A stretch of 64,000 nucleotides of DNA from Ideonella sp. (GCA_015075165.1 JABTUY010000006.1:186001-250000), one strand, 5' to 3'; counted from the stretch's first letter, positions 16,257 through 24,624 are shown. Notes: generated by a model from the sequence alone, not told the origin. Numbers and translations: made by a program.

Positions 16257-19025
16257 TCAGCGCCTCTGCGCCAGCAGGCCGCCCGGGCGCATGTGCTTCA
16301 GCGCCCAGCGGGTGAACATCTCCTCCTGCATGCGCTGCATGTCGTCGAGCGCCGCGCGCGGCACGCCGCCGTCGTTGCCGGCGCCGGCGCCGCTGATCGT
16401 CACGTTGTTGGTCACCGTCACGCCGCCCAGGTTGCGCTGCAGCGAGCGCTCTTGTTCGGGCGTGCGCACCGTCTCGCCCGCGCGCAGCACGGCCGGCACA
16501 TCGCCCGGCATCAGCCCGGGCACGGTGCCGCCGCCGTGGTAGCGCGGCGCCAGCGCAAACGCCGCCGCCGGCACCGCGCGGCGCATGCCGCCCGGCGCTC
16601 CGACCACCCCGCCGGTGTGAAACAGGCTTGCGATCCACGAAGTGAAGCCGGCCCACACCGCGCCCACGCCGCCGCCGGCGTTGCCGCCGGTGGGCACCAT
16701 CGAATTCACCAGCGCCTCGGCCAGGCGGCGGTTGATCACCTCGAGCATCGCCCGCGCAAAGCTGCCCACCATGTCGAGCAGCGCCTCCTTGCCGCGCTTG
16801 GCGCCGGTTTCGATGTCGGTCAGCACCGTGCTCAGGCCGCTGATCCCCGCGCTGCGTGCGGTCTTGTCCAGCTCGCTGCGCATGTCGCGCGCGGCGGCCA
16901 CCGCCTGGTTGATGCCCGCCACCGCATTGCGCTCGGCCGGCGTCAGCGCGATCTGCGCCAGCAGGTCGCGTATCGCCTCCAGCTGCGGCACCGCCTGGGC
17001 GCGCGCCGCGAGCTTGCGCCGCTCGGCGTCCTCGGTGGTGAGCGCGCCTTGCTCCACCTGTTGGTCGAGCGCCTGCTCGCCGAGCGCCAGCTTGTTGTTG
17101 AGCTCGTCGAACTGCTGCGCCAGCGAGTCGAAGCGCTTGCGCCGCACGTCTTCTGCGATCGCCTGCGTGCCCTCGCGCGTGAGCGCCTGCAGCTTGGCCT
17201 GCAGCAGCCTGCGCTGCTCGGGGTCGTCGGTGAGGTCGATCTGCACCTGCAGCTCGAGCTTCTGCGCCTCGAACACGCGCCGCGCCTCGGCCACCGCAAT
17301 CTCGGCCTCGCGCCGTGCGCGCTGCGCCGGGTCGCCCTCGCGCTCGGCCGCGGTCTGGTCGTTGCGCTGCGCGAACTGGCGCACCGCATCGGCCGCACGC
17401 TGCCAAGTGGCGGCCCACTCGGCGGCCTTGGCGCGCGCATCGGCCAGCGCCGCGGCGTCGGCATCGGTGCGCAGCTTCACCGCCGCGCTGGTGGCGCGCG
17501 AGTTGGCGTCGATGATCTGCGCATCCAGCTGCTGCAGGCGTGCGCGCTGCGCCAGCGCGTCCTGCGGCTTGTCGCCCGGGTTGCGCGCCGCCTCGATGGC
17601 GCGCTGCTCGCGCAGGTTGTCGGCCTGCGCGCGCAGCCGCCGCAGCTCGATCTGGCCCAGCTGCTCCTGGTACGCCCGCTCGTCGACCAGGCCCTGCGCA
17701 TGGTGGCGCTGCACCGCGTCGCGCTCGTCGTCGAGCTGGGTGTTCAGCTGCGCCAGGCGCTTGGCCGCGGCGGCCACCTGCTGTTGCGCCTGCGCCCCCT
17801 GAAAGCCTGCCTCCTGCCGGCGCTTCTTCTCCTGCTCGGCCGCGGCCGCATCGGCGGCGCTCTGCGCCTGCGTGTTCACCTGGCGCACGCGCTCGGCCGC
17901 GGCGGCCAGCTGCTGCTGCAGGCTGGCGATTCGGGCCGCGCCTTGCGCACCGGTGAACCCGGCCACGCCGAACTTCTGCTGGTCGAGCGCGAGCTGCAAC
18001 TGCTGGCGCAGGTGGTCCACGGCCTCTTCGGCGCTCTTGTCACGGCCGATCGCCTTCAACGCCTCCCATGCGCCGCTGATGGCCAGGCCCACGCCGCGCC
18101 AGGCCTTCTCGAGCCGCCCCAGCGTGGGCTCGTAGCGCTCGCGCGCCGCGGTGTCGATCGCATCGCTGGCGATGCGCACGGCCTCTTGCGTGCGGCCCTG
18201 CTGCTCCAGCGTGCGAATCTGCTTGAGCTGCGCCGCGCTCAAGAAATTGAGCGAGCGGTCGTACTTGGCGGCCCAGGCGGCCACACCGTCGGCCATCGCG
18301 ATGTAGTCGCCCACCGCCTGCTCGCGCGTGCGGCCGGTGAGCTTGGCGAAACCGTCGACCCCCGCGGCCGCGCTGGCCAGGCTGGTGGCGGTGAAGCGGC
18401 CGCTGGCCACCAGCTCGGTCAGCGTGGCGCGCACGTCGCCGCGGCTTTGCTTGGTGCCCTCGGCAATGCGCGTGGTCAGCGCCTCCACCTGCCCAGCCGT
18501 CACGCCGGCGGCGTTGCCGGTGAAGGCCATCGCGCGCGCCAGCTCGCGGCTCTCTTGCGCGCCCTGGAACGCCGCCAGCGCGAACGCGCCGGCCACCGTG
18601 GCAATGCCGCCGATGGCCAGGCGCAGCGGCGTGAACACGCCGAGCAGCGCCTTGCCGGCGTTGCTCCACGAGCCCATCACGTCGCGGATCTGCGGGCCCT
18701 GCTGCACCAGCACCGTCAGCGGGCTGGTGCCGCTGGCCAGCTGCGTGAACACGTCGTTGAGCTGCGGCACCAGCAGCGCCGCCTGGCGCTGCGCCCGGCG
18801 CGCCTCCTCGGCCGCGGCCTTGCTGCGCGTGCGCAGCTCCTCGACCGCGCGCTTGGCCTTGTCGGCGTCGAGCACCAGCGGTGCCAGCGGGCTTGCGCCA
18901 CCACTGCCGCCCGCGCCCTTGCCGCCGGCGTCTTTCAGGCCCTGCAGCTCGCCCTTGAGCTTGTTCACGCCGGCCACCGCCTGCGCGGTGTCGGCGCGGA
19001 TGCGCAGGCTGGCTTCGAGGGCCAT
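16257..19025 (-). CDS. Tail tape measure protein (lambda gpH-like)
   Basis: The 922-residue protein is mainly coiled coil, rich in Ala, Gln and Arg. A hydrophobic segment is at about residues 120-155 (RLAIGGIATVAGAFALAAF) with the TMP_2 domain around 60-260. A lambda-type C-terminal region has PRYHGGGTVPGLMPGDVPAVLRAGE near residue 840. It sets tail length and takes part in DNA ejection. At about 1.5 angstrom per residue the length predicts a tail of roughly 130-140 nm. The start is ATG 19025, just after the chaperone frames. Confidence 0.92.
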   Translation of the reverse strand: MALEASLRIRADTAQAVAGVNKLKGELQGLKDAGGKGAGGSGGASPLAPLVLDADKAKRAVEELRTRSKAAAEEARRAQRQAALLVPQLNDVFTQLASGTSPLTVLVQQGPQIRDVMGSWSNAGKALLGVFTPLRLAIGGIATVAGAFALAAFQGAQESRELARAMAFTGNAAGVTAGQVEALTTRIAEGTKQSRGDVRATLTELVASGRFTATSLASAAAGVDGFAKLTGRTREQAVGDYIAMADGVAAWAAKYDRSLNFLSAAQLKQIRTLEQQGRTQEAVRIASDAIDTAARERYEPTLGRLEKAWRGVGLAISGAWEALKAIGRDKSAEEAVDHLRQQLQLALDQQKFGVAGFTGAQGAARIASLQQQLAAAAERVRQVNTQAQSAADAAAAEQEKKRRQEAGFQGAQAQQQVAAAAKRLAQLNTQLDDERDAVQRHHAQGLVDERAYQEQLGQIELRRLRAQADNLREQRAIEAARNPGDKPQDALAQRARLQQLDAQIIDANSRATSAAVKLRTDADAAALADARAKAAEWAATWQRAADAVRQFAQRNDQTAAEREGDPAQRARREAEIAVAEARRVFEAQKLELQVQIDLTDDPEQRRLLQAKLQALTREGTQAIAEDVRRKRFDSLAQQFDELNNKLALGEQALDQQVEQGALTTEDAERRKLAARAQAVPQLEAIRDLLAQIALTPAERNAVAGINQAVAAARDMRSELDKTARSAGISGLSTVLTDIETGAKRGKEALLDMVGSFARAMLEVINRRLAEALVNSMVPTGGNAGGGVGAVWAGFTSWIASLFHTGGVVGAPGGMRRAVPAAAFALAPRYHGGGTVPGLMPGDVPAVLRAGETVRTPEQERSLQRNLGGVTVTNNVTISGAGAGNDGGVPRAALDDMQRMQEEMFTRWALKHMRPGGLLAQRR

Positions 19026-19030
19026 GTGCT

Positions 19031-19300
19031 TCAGCCCCCGTCGGTTTCGTCGCCCAGCGCGTCGAGGTAGCGCTGCACCGCCTTGTGGTCGGCCGCCTGC
19101 GCCACGCGCGCGGCCACCACCGCGTTGCGCTGCGCGGCGGCCTCGGCGCGCGCCACCGCCTGCAGAAACCATCGCGTCTGCGCCGGCGTGTAGTGCATCA
19201 CCTCGCTCCAGCGGTGGCCCGCGCCGATCAGGCGCTGGAAGTCGTGGTGGATGCCGCCGCTGCGCCCGCGGCCTCGGCCGCCTGCAGCTTGCCCATCCAC
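19031..19300 (-). CDS. Tail chaperone second frame (GT-like, possible frameshift product)
   Basis: This frame overlaps the end of the upstream chaperone gene and sits just before the tape measure. The part that looks like a real protein begins DFQRLIGAGHRWSEVMHYTPAQ, already inside the overlap, and ends with a charged helix. A GTG at 19300 could start it. However, the overlap in the -1 frame and the position match the G/GT genes of lambda, where ribosomes shift frame to make a fused chaperone. No classical slippery heptamer is visible. Confidence 0.6.
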   Translation of the reverse strand: MDGQAAGGRGRGRSGGIHHDFQRLIGAGHRWSEVMHYTPAQTRWFLQAVARAEAAAQRNAVVAARVAQAADHKAVQRYLDALGDETDGG

Positions 19301-19713
19301 AGCCCCAGCGTGGCGCCTGCTCGCTCCATCAGCAGCGGCAGGCTGCGCACGAAAAAATCGGCGTTGATCTCCAGCAGCGCCAGCAGCAGCGTCACCAGCG
19401 CCTCGGGCGGCAGCTCGCGCACGTCGGGCTCGGGCAGGCCGCTGGCCAGCGCGGCGAACTGCGCCACCGCGTCGCGGCTCGACGCCGCCAGCTGCAGCCA
19501 GCGCGCGGCGGCCTCGGCGCGGCTCTCGGCGCCGGTGTCGGCCAGCGCGTCGGGCAACGTGGCCAGCAGCGGAATGATCGGCTCGATCGCCAGCGTGGCC
19601 TGGTACCAGCCCATCGGCCGCACCTGCAGCGTGAGCGGGCCCACCTGCACCGCCACCGGGGCGGCCATCAGCTGGCGCAGGTCCGGGGCCGCGCCCTCGT
19701 CTGCGCCGCCCAT
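19228..19713 (-). CDS. Tail assembly chaperone (G-like)
   Basis: The 161-residue protein starts MGGADEGAAPDLRQLMAAPV and contains VGPLTLQVRPMGWYQATLAIEP, an acidic middle and a long Leu/Ala helix. Proteins of this type lie between the tail tube and tape measure genes in B3-like phages and bind the tape measure during tail assembly. The C-terminus (AAASTTTSSA) is low-complexity and overlaps the -1 frame downstream. The call comes mainly from position and overall pattern. Confidence 0.7.
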   Translation of the reverse strand: MGGADEGAAPDLRQLMAAPVAVQVGPLTLQVRPMGWYQATLAIEPIIPLLATLPDALADTGAESRAEAAARWLQLAASSRDAVAQFAALASGLPEPDVRELPPEALVTLLLALLEINADFFVRSLPLLMERAGATLGLWMGKLQAAEAAGAAAASTTTSSA

Positions 19714-19714
19714 G

Positions 19715-20482
19715 TCAGGCGCGCGTGATGCTGAAGAACTGGCCGCCCGCGGCGCTTTGCAGCCGCGTCAGGTCGGCCAGCATGGTGCCGTTGAGCTCGA
19801 AGTCGGCGTAGTCGTCGCCGATGGCGCTGAACTCGCGCGCCGGGCTCAGCCGCGAGCGGAACACGTCGACGATGCAGCGGCTGCCGTCGTCGGTGTTGAT
19901 GCCGTTGAGCCGCACGTACACCTCGGGCGTGATCGTCTTGAACGCGCCCACCACGGTGCGCTGCCCCGGCGTGAAATCGGCCTTCAGCGGCATGGTGTAC
20001 GGGCCACCGGTGGTGAGGTCGAGAATGTCGATCGAGCCGGCGAACGCGTCGAGCGCGTAGTTGGTGTTCAGCACCAGCGTCTTCGGGCTGCCGGTACTGT
20101 CCTTGATCGTCACCGCGCTCAGGTTGAAGCCGCCGATGATCAGCGAGTCGCCCACCTTGGCCGGGTTGCCCACCGTGGCAGCCAGCGGCGAATCGGTCAC
20201 CGCGCTGCCGGCGGCCACCACCGTCTTGGCGCCGATCAGCGCCAGCGCGTTGTTGTCGTCGCTGAACTCGTCGAACGTGATCTGCAGCGTGCCCTGGCGC
20301 GTGCGCGTGGCGCGGCGCAGCGGCAGCCGGTTGCCCGAGTAGCTCTCGTTGCGCTCGATCGTGTCCTCTTCGAGGCCGAGCTTGAACACGCTGGCGTTGC
20401 CGATCCAGCGCATGATGTCGGGCAGGCCCGAGGCCAGCCGCAGACCCACCAACACCTTGCCTTGCCCCAGAAAACCGCTCAT
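19715..20482 (-). CDS. Major tail tube protein
   Basis: This 255-residue beta-rich protein begins MSGFLGQGKVLVGLRLASGLPDIMRWIGNA and contains GTLQITFDEFSDDNNALALIG and YADFELNGTMLADLT. Such proteins form the hollow tube of long non-contractile tails. No tail-sheath gene lies next to it, and lambda-like tip genes follow, so this should be the tube of a siphovirus. It is preceded by the gp37-like gene, as expected for a tail terminator/tube pair. Confidence 0.78.
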   Translation of the reverse strand: MSGFLGQGKVLVGLRLASGLPDIMRWIGNASVFKLGLEEDTIERNESYSGNRLPLRRATRTRQGTLQITFDEFSDDNNALALIGAKTVVAAGSAVTDSPLAATVGNPAKVGDSLIIGGFNLSAVTIKDSTGSPKTLVLNTNYALDAFAGSIDILDLTTGGPYTMPLKADFTPGQRTVVGAFKTITPEVYVRLNGINTDDGSRCIVDVFRSRLSPAREFSAIGDDYADFELNGTMLADLTRLQSAAGGQFFSITRA

Positions 20483-20491
20483 CGCCTCACC

Positions 20492-20947
20492 TCACAGTGA
20501 CAGGTTGATCTCGAAGGCCAGCGGGTACAGGCCGCTGGCCGGCTGGTAGTTCGGCGCCGGGCCCTGCGTGCGTTGCAGCGTGCGCAACGCCCCTTCGGGC
20601 ATCCAGCCCGCCAGTGCGCGGTGCACCGCCGACAGCAGCGGCCCGGCCACCGTGTTGCGCGCCGCCTTGTCGGCCACGCCCGCGTTGCGCACGCGCAGCC
20701 ACACCAGCCACTGCTGCCACACGCGCTGCGCGGCGCCGGCGCCGGCGCGGCCGGCCTCGCCGCCGTCGAAGCGGTCGCCGCCCCACATCACGTACAGCAC
20801 CGTCTCGCGCAGGTCTTGCGCATCGCGCGCCTGCGCCATCTGCTCCACGCGCTCCACCGGCACGTTGCCGGCGATCTCGGCGGCCAGGCGCGCCTCGATC
20901 AGCGGCCCGATGAACAGGTAGTCTTGCGCCAGCGCGGCGTTGCTCAT
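20492..20947 (-). CDS. Gp37-like tail terminator protein (DUF1834-type)
   Basis: This 151-residue protein begins MSNAALAQDYLFIGPLIEARLAAEIAGNVPVERVEQ and later has YVMWGGDRFD and NYQPASGLYPLAFEI. The order gp36-like, gp37-like, tube matches Mu-like phages, where gp37 acts at the tail terminus or head-tail junction. Its ATG overlaps the stop of the gp36-like gene by 4 bp. Confidence 0.75.
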   Translation of the reverse strand: MSNAALAQDYLFIGPLIEARLAAEIAGNVPVERVEQMAQARDAQDLRETVLYVMWGGDRFDGGEAGRAGAGAAQRVWQQWLVWLRVRNAGVADKAARNTVAGPLLSAVHRALAGWMPEGALRTLQRTQGPAPNYQPASGLYPLAFEINLSL

Positions 20948-21372
20948 GCTGCGTCGGCGCTCTCGCGCCCCCAGTCTTTCGCGCCCTTCGAAAAGAGCAC
21001 CGACCCGGCACCGGCCTGCGCCGGTGCCTGGTCGGGCGAAGTCAAGGAGATCGCGCCCGCCGCCACGGCCTTGAGGTACTCGCGCACCGCCTTGGCATCG
21101 GCCAGATCCACCTCGGTGGCGGCCGGGCCCAGCAGCAGGCAGTAGGCCAGGCGCCGGCACATCAGGTTGATCACCGGCGGCACGCTGGCCACCAGCGGCA
21201 CCGCCATGCGCCCGGCCAGGTAGCCGTCGATCTCGGCCGACGCATCGTCCAGCGCGCGCTGCAGCACCACGGTCTGCAGCTCGCCGGTGAGCGGCGCGCC
21301 GAAATCGGTGAGCGCCACCAGCCGCGGCAGGCCGTAGCGGGCGATCATCTCGGCGGTGCTGGCGTAGGACAT
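20944..21372 (-). CDS. Gp36-like head-tail connector protein (DUF1320)
   Basis: This 142-residue helical protein starts MSYASTAEMIARYGLPRLVALTD, the hallmark of the DUF1320/Mu gp36 family. A conserved region, VVLQRALDDASAEIDGYLAGRMAVPL, follows at about residues 35-60. In Mu-like phages this protein lies at the head-tail interface. The 148-bp gap upstream holds a stem-loop rather than a gene. Confidence 0.85.
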   Translation of the reverse strand: MSYASTAEMIARYGLPRLVALTDFGAPLTGELQTVVLQRALDDASAEIDGYLAGRMAVPLVASVPPVINLMCRRLAYCLLLGPAATEVDLADAKAVREYLKAVAAGAISLTSPDQAPAQAGAGSVLFSKGAKDWGRESADAA

Positions 21373-21392
21373 GGCGGCGGTTGATCGGACAG

Positions 21393-21436
21393 TGCCGGGG
21401 CTTCTCCTACACCATCCCCGCTATGGAGCCCCGGCA
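21393..21436. other. GC-rich stem-loop between late genes
   Basis: TGCCGGGGCT (21393-21402) and AGCCCCGGCA (21427-21436) are perfect inverted 10-bp arms around a 24-nt loop. They fill a 148-bp gap in an otherwise overlapping operon, 21 bp before the gp36-like start on the minus strand. No T run follows, so it is not a typical terminator. It may stabilise or process the late mRNA. Confidence 0.6.
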
Positions 21437-21520
21437 GAGGTTCGCGGTTGAGTCCGTCTCTGGGCTCCCGCAGCGCGTGGCAGACAACACGCCGCGATCA
21501 ATGCCCCTCTGGTGGGATGT

Positions 21521-21757
21521 CTACGTGGCGGCGTCGGCCTCGGGCATCGGCTGGATCACGCGGCCGGCCAGCAGCGGCGCGGCGTCGCGCTCGCTCAGGC
21601 TCACCTTCGCGCCGGGCGCGTAGGGCATGCCGGCCACCTCCAGGCGCATCAGCGCCTGGTAGTCCTTCAGCGGCGCGGCCGCCTCGGGCTTGTCCTGGTA
21701 GGCCTTCGGCGGCGCGAGCGCCACCTTGGGCTCGTCGGTCTTGCTGGTGGTGCCCAT
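21521..21757 (-). CDS. Small head-region protein, unknown function
   Basis: The 78-residue protein is rich in Ala and Pro at its N-terminus. It then has KDYQALMRLEVAGMPYAPGAKVSLSERDAAPLLAG, a pattern seen in small phage proteins between capsid and connector genes. It starts 4 bp after the upstream FluMu_N-like gene. Function is not known; it may be a minor structural or assembly protein. Confidence 0.6.
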   Translation of the reverse strand: MGTTSKTDEPKVALAPPKAYQDKPEAAAPLKDYQALMRLEVAGMPYAPGAKVSLSERDAAPLLAGRVIQPMPEADAAT

Positions 21758-21761
21758 CGCG

Positions 21762-21980
21762 TCAGGCCTTGGCCGGCTCGATGTCCACCTCGCGCACCAG
21801 CAGCATGCCCTGCGGTGCGCTCTCGGCGCGAATGGCCTCGGCCTGCGCCTCGGTCAGCTCGGCCAGCGCGATGGTGCGCGGTGCGTGGCCGAACTCGAAG
21901 CCGCCGCGCCAGAAACTGGCGCGCTTGGCGGTCACCTCGAGCCCCTTGTCGGCCGCGCCCGCGGCCCTTGCCTTCGCCAT
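21762..21980 (-). CDS. FluMu N-terminal/gp35-like protein
   Basis: The 72-residue protein contains VTAKRASFWRGGFEFGHAPRTIALAELTEAQAEAIRAE followed by MLLVREVDI. This is the short motif of the Mu-like FluMu_N domain (HI1506-related, Mu gp35 position), found just after the major capsid gene. Function is not known. Its place between the capsid and gp36-like genes agrees with Mu. Confidence 0.65.
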   Translation of the reverse strand: MAKARAAGAADKGLEVTAKRASFWRGGFEFGHAPRTIALAELTEAQAEAIRAESAPQGMLLVREVDIEPAKA

Positions 21981-22021
21981 GAGTTGCTCCTTCGTTGCGT
22001 TCAGCTTGTCGGGCCGGCCGC

Positions 22022-22915
22022 TCAGACCAGCCACGGGCAGACCATCACCGTGGCCAGGCCCTGCATCACGTTGGTGGCGCCTTGCGCGTTGCGCTCGGCC
22101 TTGATGATCTCCAGCGCGGTCTTCTCCAGGCTCGGCGGTACCACCAGCAGGTTGCCCTGGATGTTCAGCACCTTGCCCTTGTCGCCCTTCACGCTGGCCA
22201 TCGAGGCGCGCGCCGCGGCGAAGCTGGTGGCGTCGAGCGTCTGCTTGCTGGCGTAGGCCAGCTGCGGCAGGCCATAGCCCACGTTGCAGCGCGTGTCCAC
22301 GCCGAAGCGGAAGCTCTTGCGCGAGAACACCACCTCGTCGGTGATGCTGGTCATCGCCACGAAGTCGTAGCCCTTGCGCTTCTGGAACAGCAGCGGCTTG
22401 ATCGGCTTGCGCGTGTCCAGCAGATACCAGGCCGTGCCGGCGCCGCCGCCGGAGTTGCTCCAGGTGGTCATCGAACCGTCGGCGGCCTCCACCGGGTGGT
22501 CGGTGTCGAAGAAGTACTGCCCGTCGTAGCAGGTCTGCGCGAAGCCGCCGGTCAGCAGCGGGAACACCAGCTCGTCGGGGTGCGTCTTGCTCTCGGCGCC
22601 CAGCTGCTGCACCAGCGGCGTGTAGATGCCGAGCTTGTCGTCCTCGATGTGGTTGCGGTCGACCTCGAGCGTGACCTCGAAGTCCTTGTTCTTGATCGTG
22701 AAGTCGTGCGTCTTCAGCGAGTTGACCACGCGGTCGCCCAGCCACTCGCGAAACCGCGGCATCGTGCCCAGCCAGGCGTAGTGCTCCTCGGCCGAGGCGC
22801 TCGGCACCTCGGTGGCCACCATGCCCCACTGGCTCGGCGCCTGCTGCCACGCGCCCTCGAAAATGGTCTGGAAGCCGCGGAACATGTCCGCGATGTTGGC
22901 CCGGTTGATGAGCAT
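22022..22915 (-). CDS. Major capsid protein (Mu gpT-like)
   Basis: The 297-residue protein starts MLINRANIADMFRGFQTIFEGAW. It contains RFREWLGDRVVNSLKTHDFTIKNKDFEVTLEVDRNHIEDDKLGIY (about residues 54-98) and ends LATVMVCPWLV. This is the Mu-like major head subunit family, which builds the HK97-fold icosahedral shell. The length matches Mu T at about 305. It follows the decoration-like gene and the I/Z protease-scaffold gene, the usual order. Confidence 0.93.
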   Translation of the reverse strand: MLINRANIADMFRGFQTIFEGAWQQAPSQWGMVATEVPSASAEEHYAWLGTMPRFREWLGDRVVNSLKTHDFTIKNKDFEVTLEVDRNHIEDDKLGIYTPLVQQLGAESKTHPDELVFPLLTGGFAQTCYDGQYFFDTDHPVEAADGSMTTWSNSGGGAGTAWYLLDTRKPIKPLLFQKRKGYDFVAMTSITDEVVFSRKSFRFGVDTRCNVGYGLPQLAYASKQTLDATSFAAARASMASVKGDKGKVLNIQGNLLVVPPSLEKTALEIIKAERNAQGATNVMQGLATVMVCPWLV

Positions 22916-22972
22916 GGATCGGTCCTCTCGGTTCGCTGGATCGCTGTGGGGGCTGCGCTCGGGGCTGCCGCG

Positions 22973-23380
22973 TCAGATCTCGACCCAGACGCCCGAGGCG
23001 TCCACGTCGCGGATCTTGCCGGCCACGCTGCGCGTGTTGGTGCCGTTGGTCTTGGCCACCGTCTGGTCGTCGACGATGTAGCAATCGGCGCCCACGTCCG
23101 ACAGCGCGATCAGGTCGGCCGAGCTGCTGTTGCCCATGCGCCAGACGCCGCGGCGCACGCGCGCGGCGATCGCGCCGGCGCCGCCGGCGGTGTTGTCGGC
23201 CTGCTCCTGCGCCACGCCCACGCACTTGAGCGTGGTGGACACCGCACCGGGCACCAGCACGCCGCTGGCGTTGAGCGCCACCAGTGCGCCGGCGTAGATC
23301 TTGGTGGCCGCGGCCACGGGGAAACTCATCTCGCGGCCATCGCGGCTGGGCGTGGCGCGGTCTGCGGCAAGCGCTGTCAT
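22973..23380 (-). CDS. Capsid decoration-like structural protein
   Basis: The 135-residue beta-rich protein begins MTALAADRATPSRDGREMSFPVAAATKIYAGALVALNASG and lies between the protease/scaffold and major capsid genes. Proteins in this slot in Mu-like phages are small virion proteins, often assigned as decoration proteins of the shell. The start ATG has an AGGAG ribosome site at good spacing. The decoration role is inferred from position. Confidence 0.65.
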   Translation of the reverse strand: MTALAADRATPSRDGREMSFPVAAATKIYAGALVALNASGVLVPGAVSTTLKCVGVAQEQADNTAGGAGAIAARVRRGVWRMGNSSSADLIALSDVGADCYIVDDQTVAKTNGTNTRSVAGKIRDVDASGVWVEI

Positions 23381-23414
23381 GTGCGGGTGCTCCTGGTTCG
23401 GTGGTGTTCGGGGC

Positions 23415-23975
23415 TCAGGCTGCGGCTGCCGCGGCCTTCAGCGCCTCGGCGTACTTGGCCGGGTCGAGGCCCAGCTGCGTGGCGATCGAGCTCTGCGTGG
23501 CGCTCAACGCGCCCGTGCCGCCGCCGCCGCGCGCGCCCTCGTCGCCGCCCTGGCCGGCCAGGCCGGGGATCGGGGTGAGTGCGGCCAGGTGGGCCTTCAG
23601 CCACGCCAGCTGCGTCTTGCCGATGGTGGCCAGGCTCTCGCGCTGCGCCGGCGTCACCTTGTGCTGCGCGATCGCATCGTCCAGCAGCGTGTCGAGCTCG
23701 CGCTGCACCTGCGCGGCCTGCAGCGTGTCGAGCTGCGCCTGCAGCGCCGCCAGGCGCGTGCGCGCATCGTCGCCGCCGCCCTTGATGGCGGTGATCGCCG
23801 CCAGCGCGGCGGCCTCGTCCACATCGGCCTGCAGGCCCAGCGCCGTGCTCATCGCCTCGGCCAGCTTCGTCTTGTTGGGCGCCGCCTTGAGTGCGGTGAC
23901 GGCGGCCAGCGCGGTGGCCTCGGTGGCGTCGGCCGCCAGGCCGAGCGCGGCGATCAGGGATGCGAGCAGCGTCAT
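23415..23975 (-). CDS. Internal-start scaffold protein (Mu gpZ-like)
   Basis: An in-frame ATG at 23975 inside the protease gene is preceded by GAGGAG 8 bp upstream, a strong ribosome site. It would make a 186-residue protein equal to the C-terminal half: MTLLASLIAALGLAADATEAT, long helices, then a glycine-rich linker. Mu makes its scaffold Z exactly this way from gene I. The nested start is inferred; it needs no separate promoter. Confidence 0.72.
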   Translation of the reverse strand: MTLLASLIAALGLAADATEATALAAVTALKAAPNKTKLAEAMSTALGLQADVDEAAALAAITAIKGGGDDARTRLAALQAQLDTLQAAQVQRELDTLLDDAIAQHKVTPAQRESLATIGKTQLAWLKAHLAALTPIPGLAGQGGDEGARGGGGTGALSATQSSIATQLGLDPAKYAEALKAAAAAA

Positions 23976-24485
23976 GGAGTGGGGCTCCTCTTTCTGTTGC
24001 GAAAACTGCGTTGCGAGCTGCGCCACCACGGGCTCCATGCCCAGCAGTGCGGGGTGGTTCACGAGGGCCGCCAGCTGCACGCCGGTGACCGTGCCGTCCT
24101 CGTCGTAGGTGATCACCGGGCTGATGTAGCGGTACTCGCCGGCGTCGATGCGCGCCTTGGCCGCGGCCGTCCACTCCACGGTGGCGAACAGGCCCTCGCC
24201 GGCGCGCCACGCGGCCGAGCGGATCCAGCCCGCGGCCGGTGCCGCCTGGCCGTTGCTGCGCGCCAGCAGCGTCTGGTGTTCGTAGTCGATCACCACCGGC
24301 GTGGCCGCCGCGGTGGCGTTGAGCGAGGCCGCGATGCGCGCGCCTTGCTCGTCGCTGATGCGCCAGCGCTTGCCGGGCCCGGGGCGGCCGTCGCGCGCGG
24401 CGAACTCGCCGGCGGGCAGCAGCTGCGCCTGGCCCGCGGCACCGAGCGCGAAGGTAGAGGCCAGCAAGGCGGCGATCAATCGCAT
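23415..24485 (-). CDS. Prohead protease I (Mu gpI-like) with scaffold domain
   Basis: The 356-residue protein combines an N-terminal Mu-like I protease domain (VVIDYEHQTLLARSNGQAAPAAGWI at about residues 65-90, with conserved His and Asp; YRYISPVITYDEDGTVTG near 120) and a C-terminal Ala-rich coiled-coil scaffold part. In Mu the protease matures the prohead. The start ATG 24485 precedes a hydrophobic run that resembles a signal peptide, so a slightly later true start is possible. A candidate promoter lies 34-59 bp upstream. Confidence 0.85.
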   Translation of the reverse strand: MRLIAALLASTFALGAAGQAQLLPAGEFAARDGRPGPGKRWRISDEQGARIAASLNATAAATPVVIDYEHQTLLARSNGQAAPAAGWIRSAAWRAGEGLFATVEWTAAAKARIDAGEYRYISPVITYDEDGTVTGVQLAALVNHPALLGMEPVVAQLATQFSQQKEEPHSMTLLASLIAALGLAADATEATALAAVTALKAAPNKTKLAEAMSTALGLQADVDEAAALAAITAIKGGGDDARTRLAALQAQLDTLQAAQVQRELDTLLDDAIAQHKVTPAQRESLATIGKTQLAWLKAHLAALTPIPGLAGQGGDEGARGGGGTGALSATQSSIATQLGLDPAKYAEALKAAAAAA

Positions 24486-24518
24486 GGGCCGGCATGGTGT
24501 GCGAGGCCCCCGCACGGG

Positions 24519-24544
24519 CCATAGTCACAGCGCTTTATCGAGCG
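24519..24544 (-). promoter_or_regulatory. Conserved 26-bp element, candidate late promoter (copy 1)
   Basis: Read on the minus strand this contains CGCTCGATAAAGC followed by GTGACTAT, just upstream of the protease gene. A second copy, 20 of 26 identical, lies at 39341-39366 before the fibre genes. Each falls in a rare non-coding gap on the coding strand side. Just upstream are the direct repeats TGCGAACTTGCGAACT (24576-24591), a possible activator site. Confidence 0.55.
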
Positions 24545-24624
24545 CGCGGCGGCGTGGCGGTGGGCACTGCGGGGGTGCGAACTTGCGAACTTGCGCAGAA
24601 TCGCAAACTGAACGTTGTGCTTGG

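Noticed and set aside
15525-19070. A 1,181-codon plus-strand open frame opposite the tape measure and L genes
   Set aside because: It crosses several well-supported minus-strand genes and has shadow composition (Arg, His, Leu, Gln).
16257-24624. Contractile tail (Mu myovirus type)
   Set aside because: No sheath, baseplate (gp46-48-like) or spike genes are visible; lambda-like M-L-K-I-J genes are present instead.
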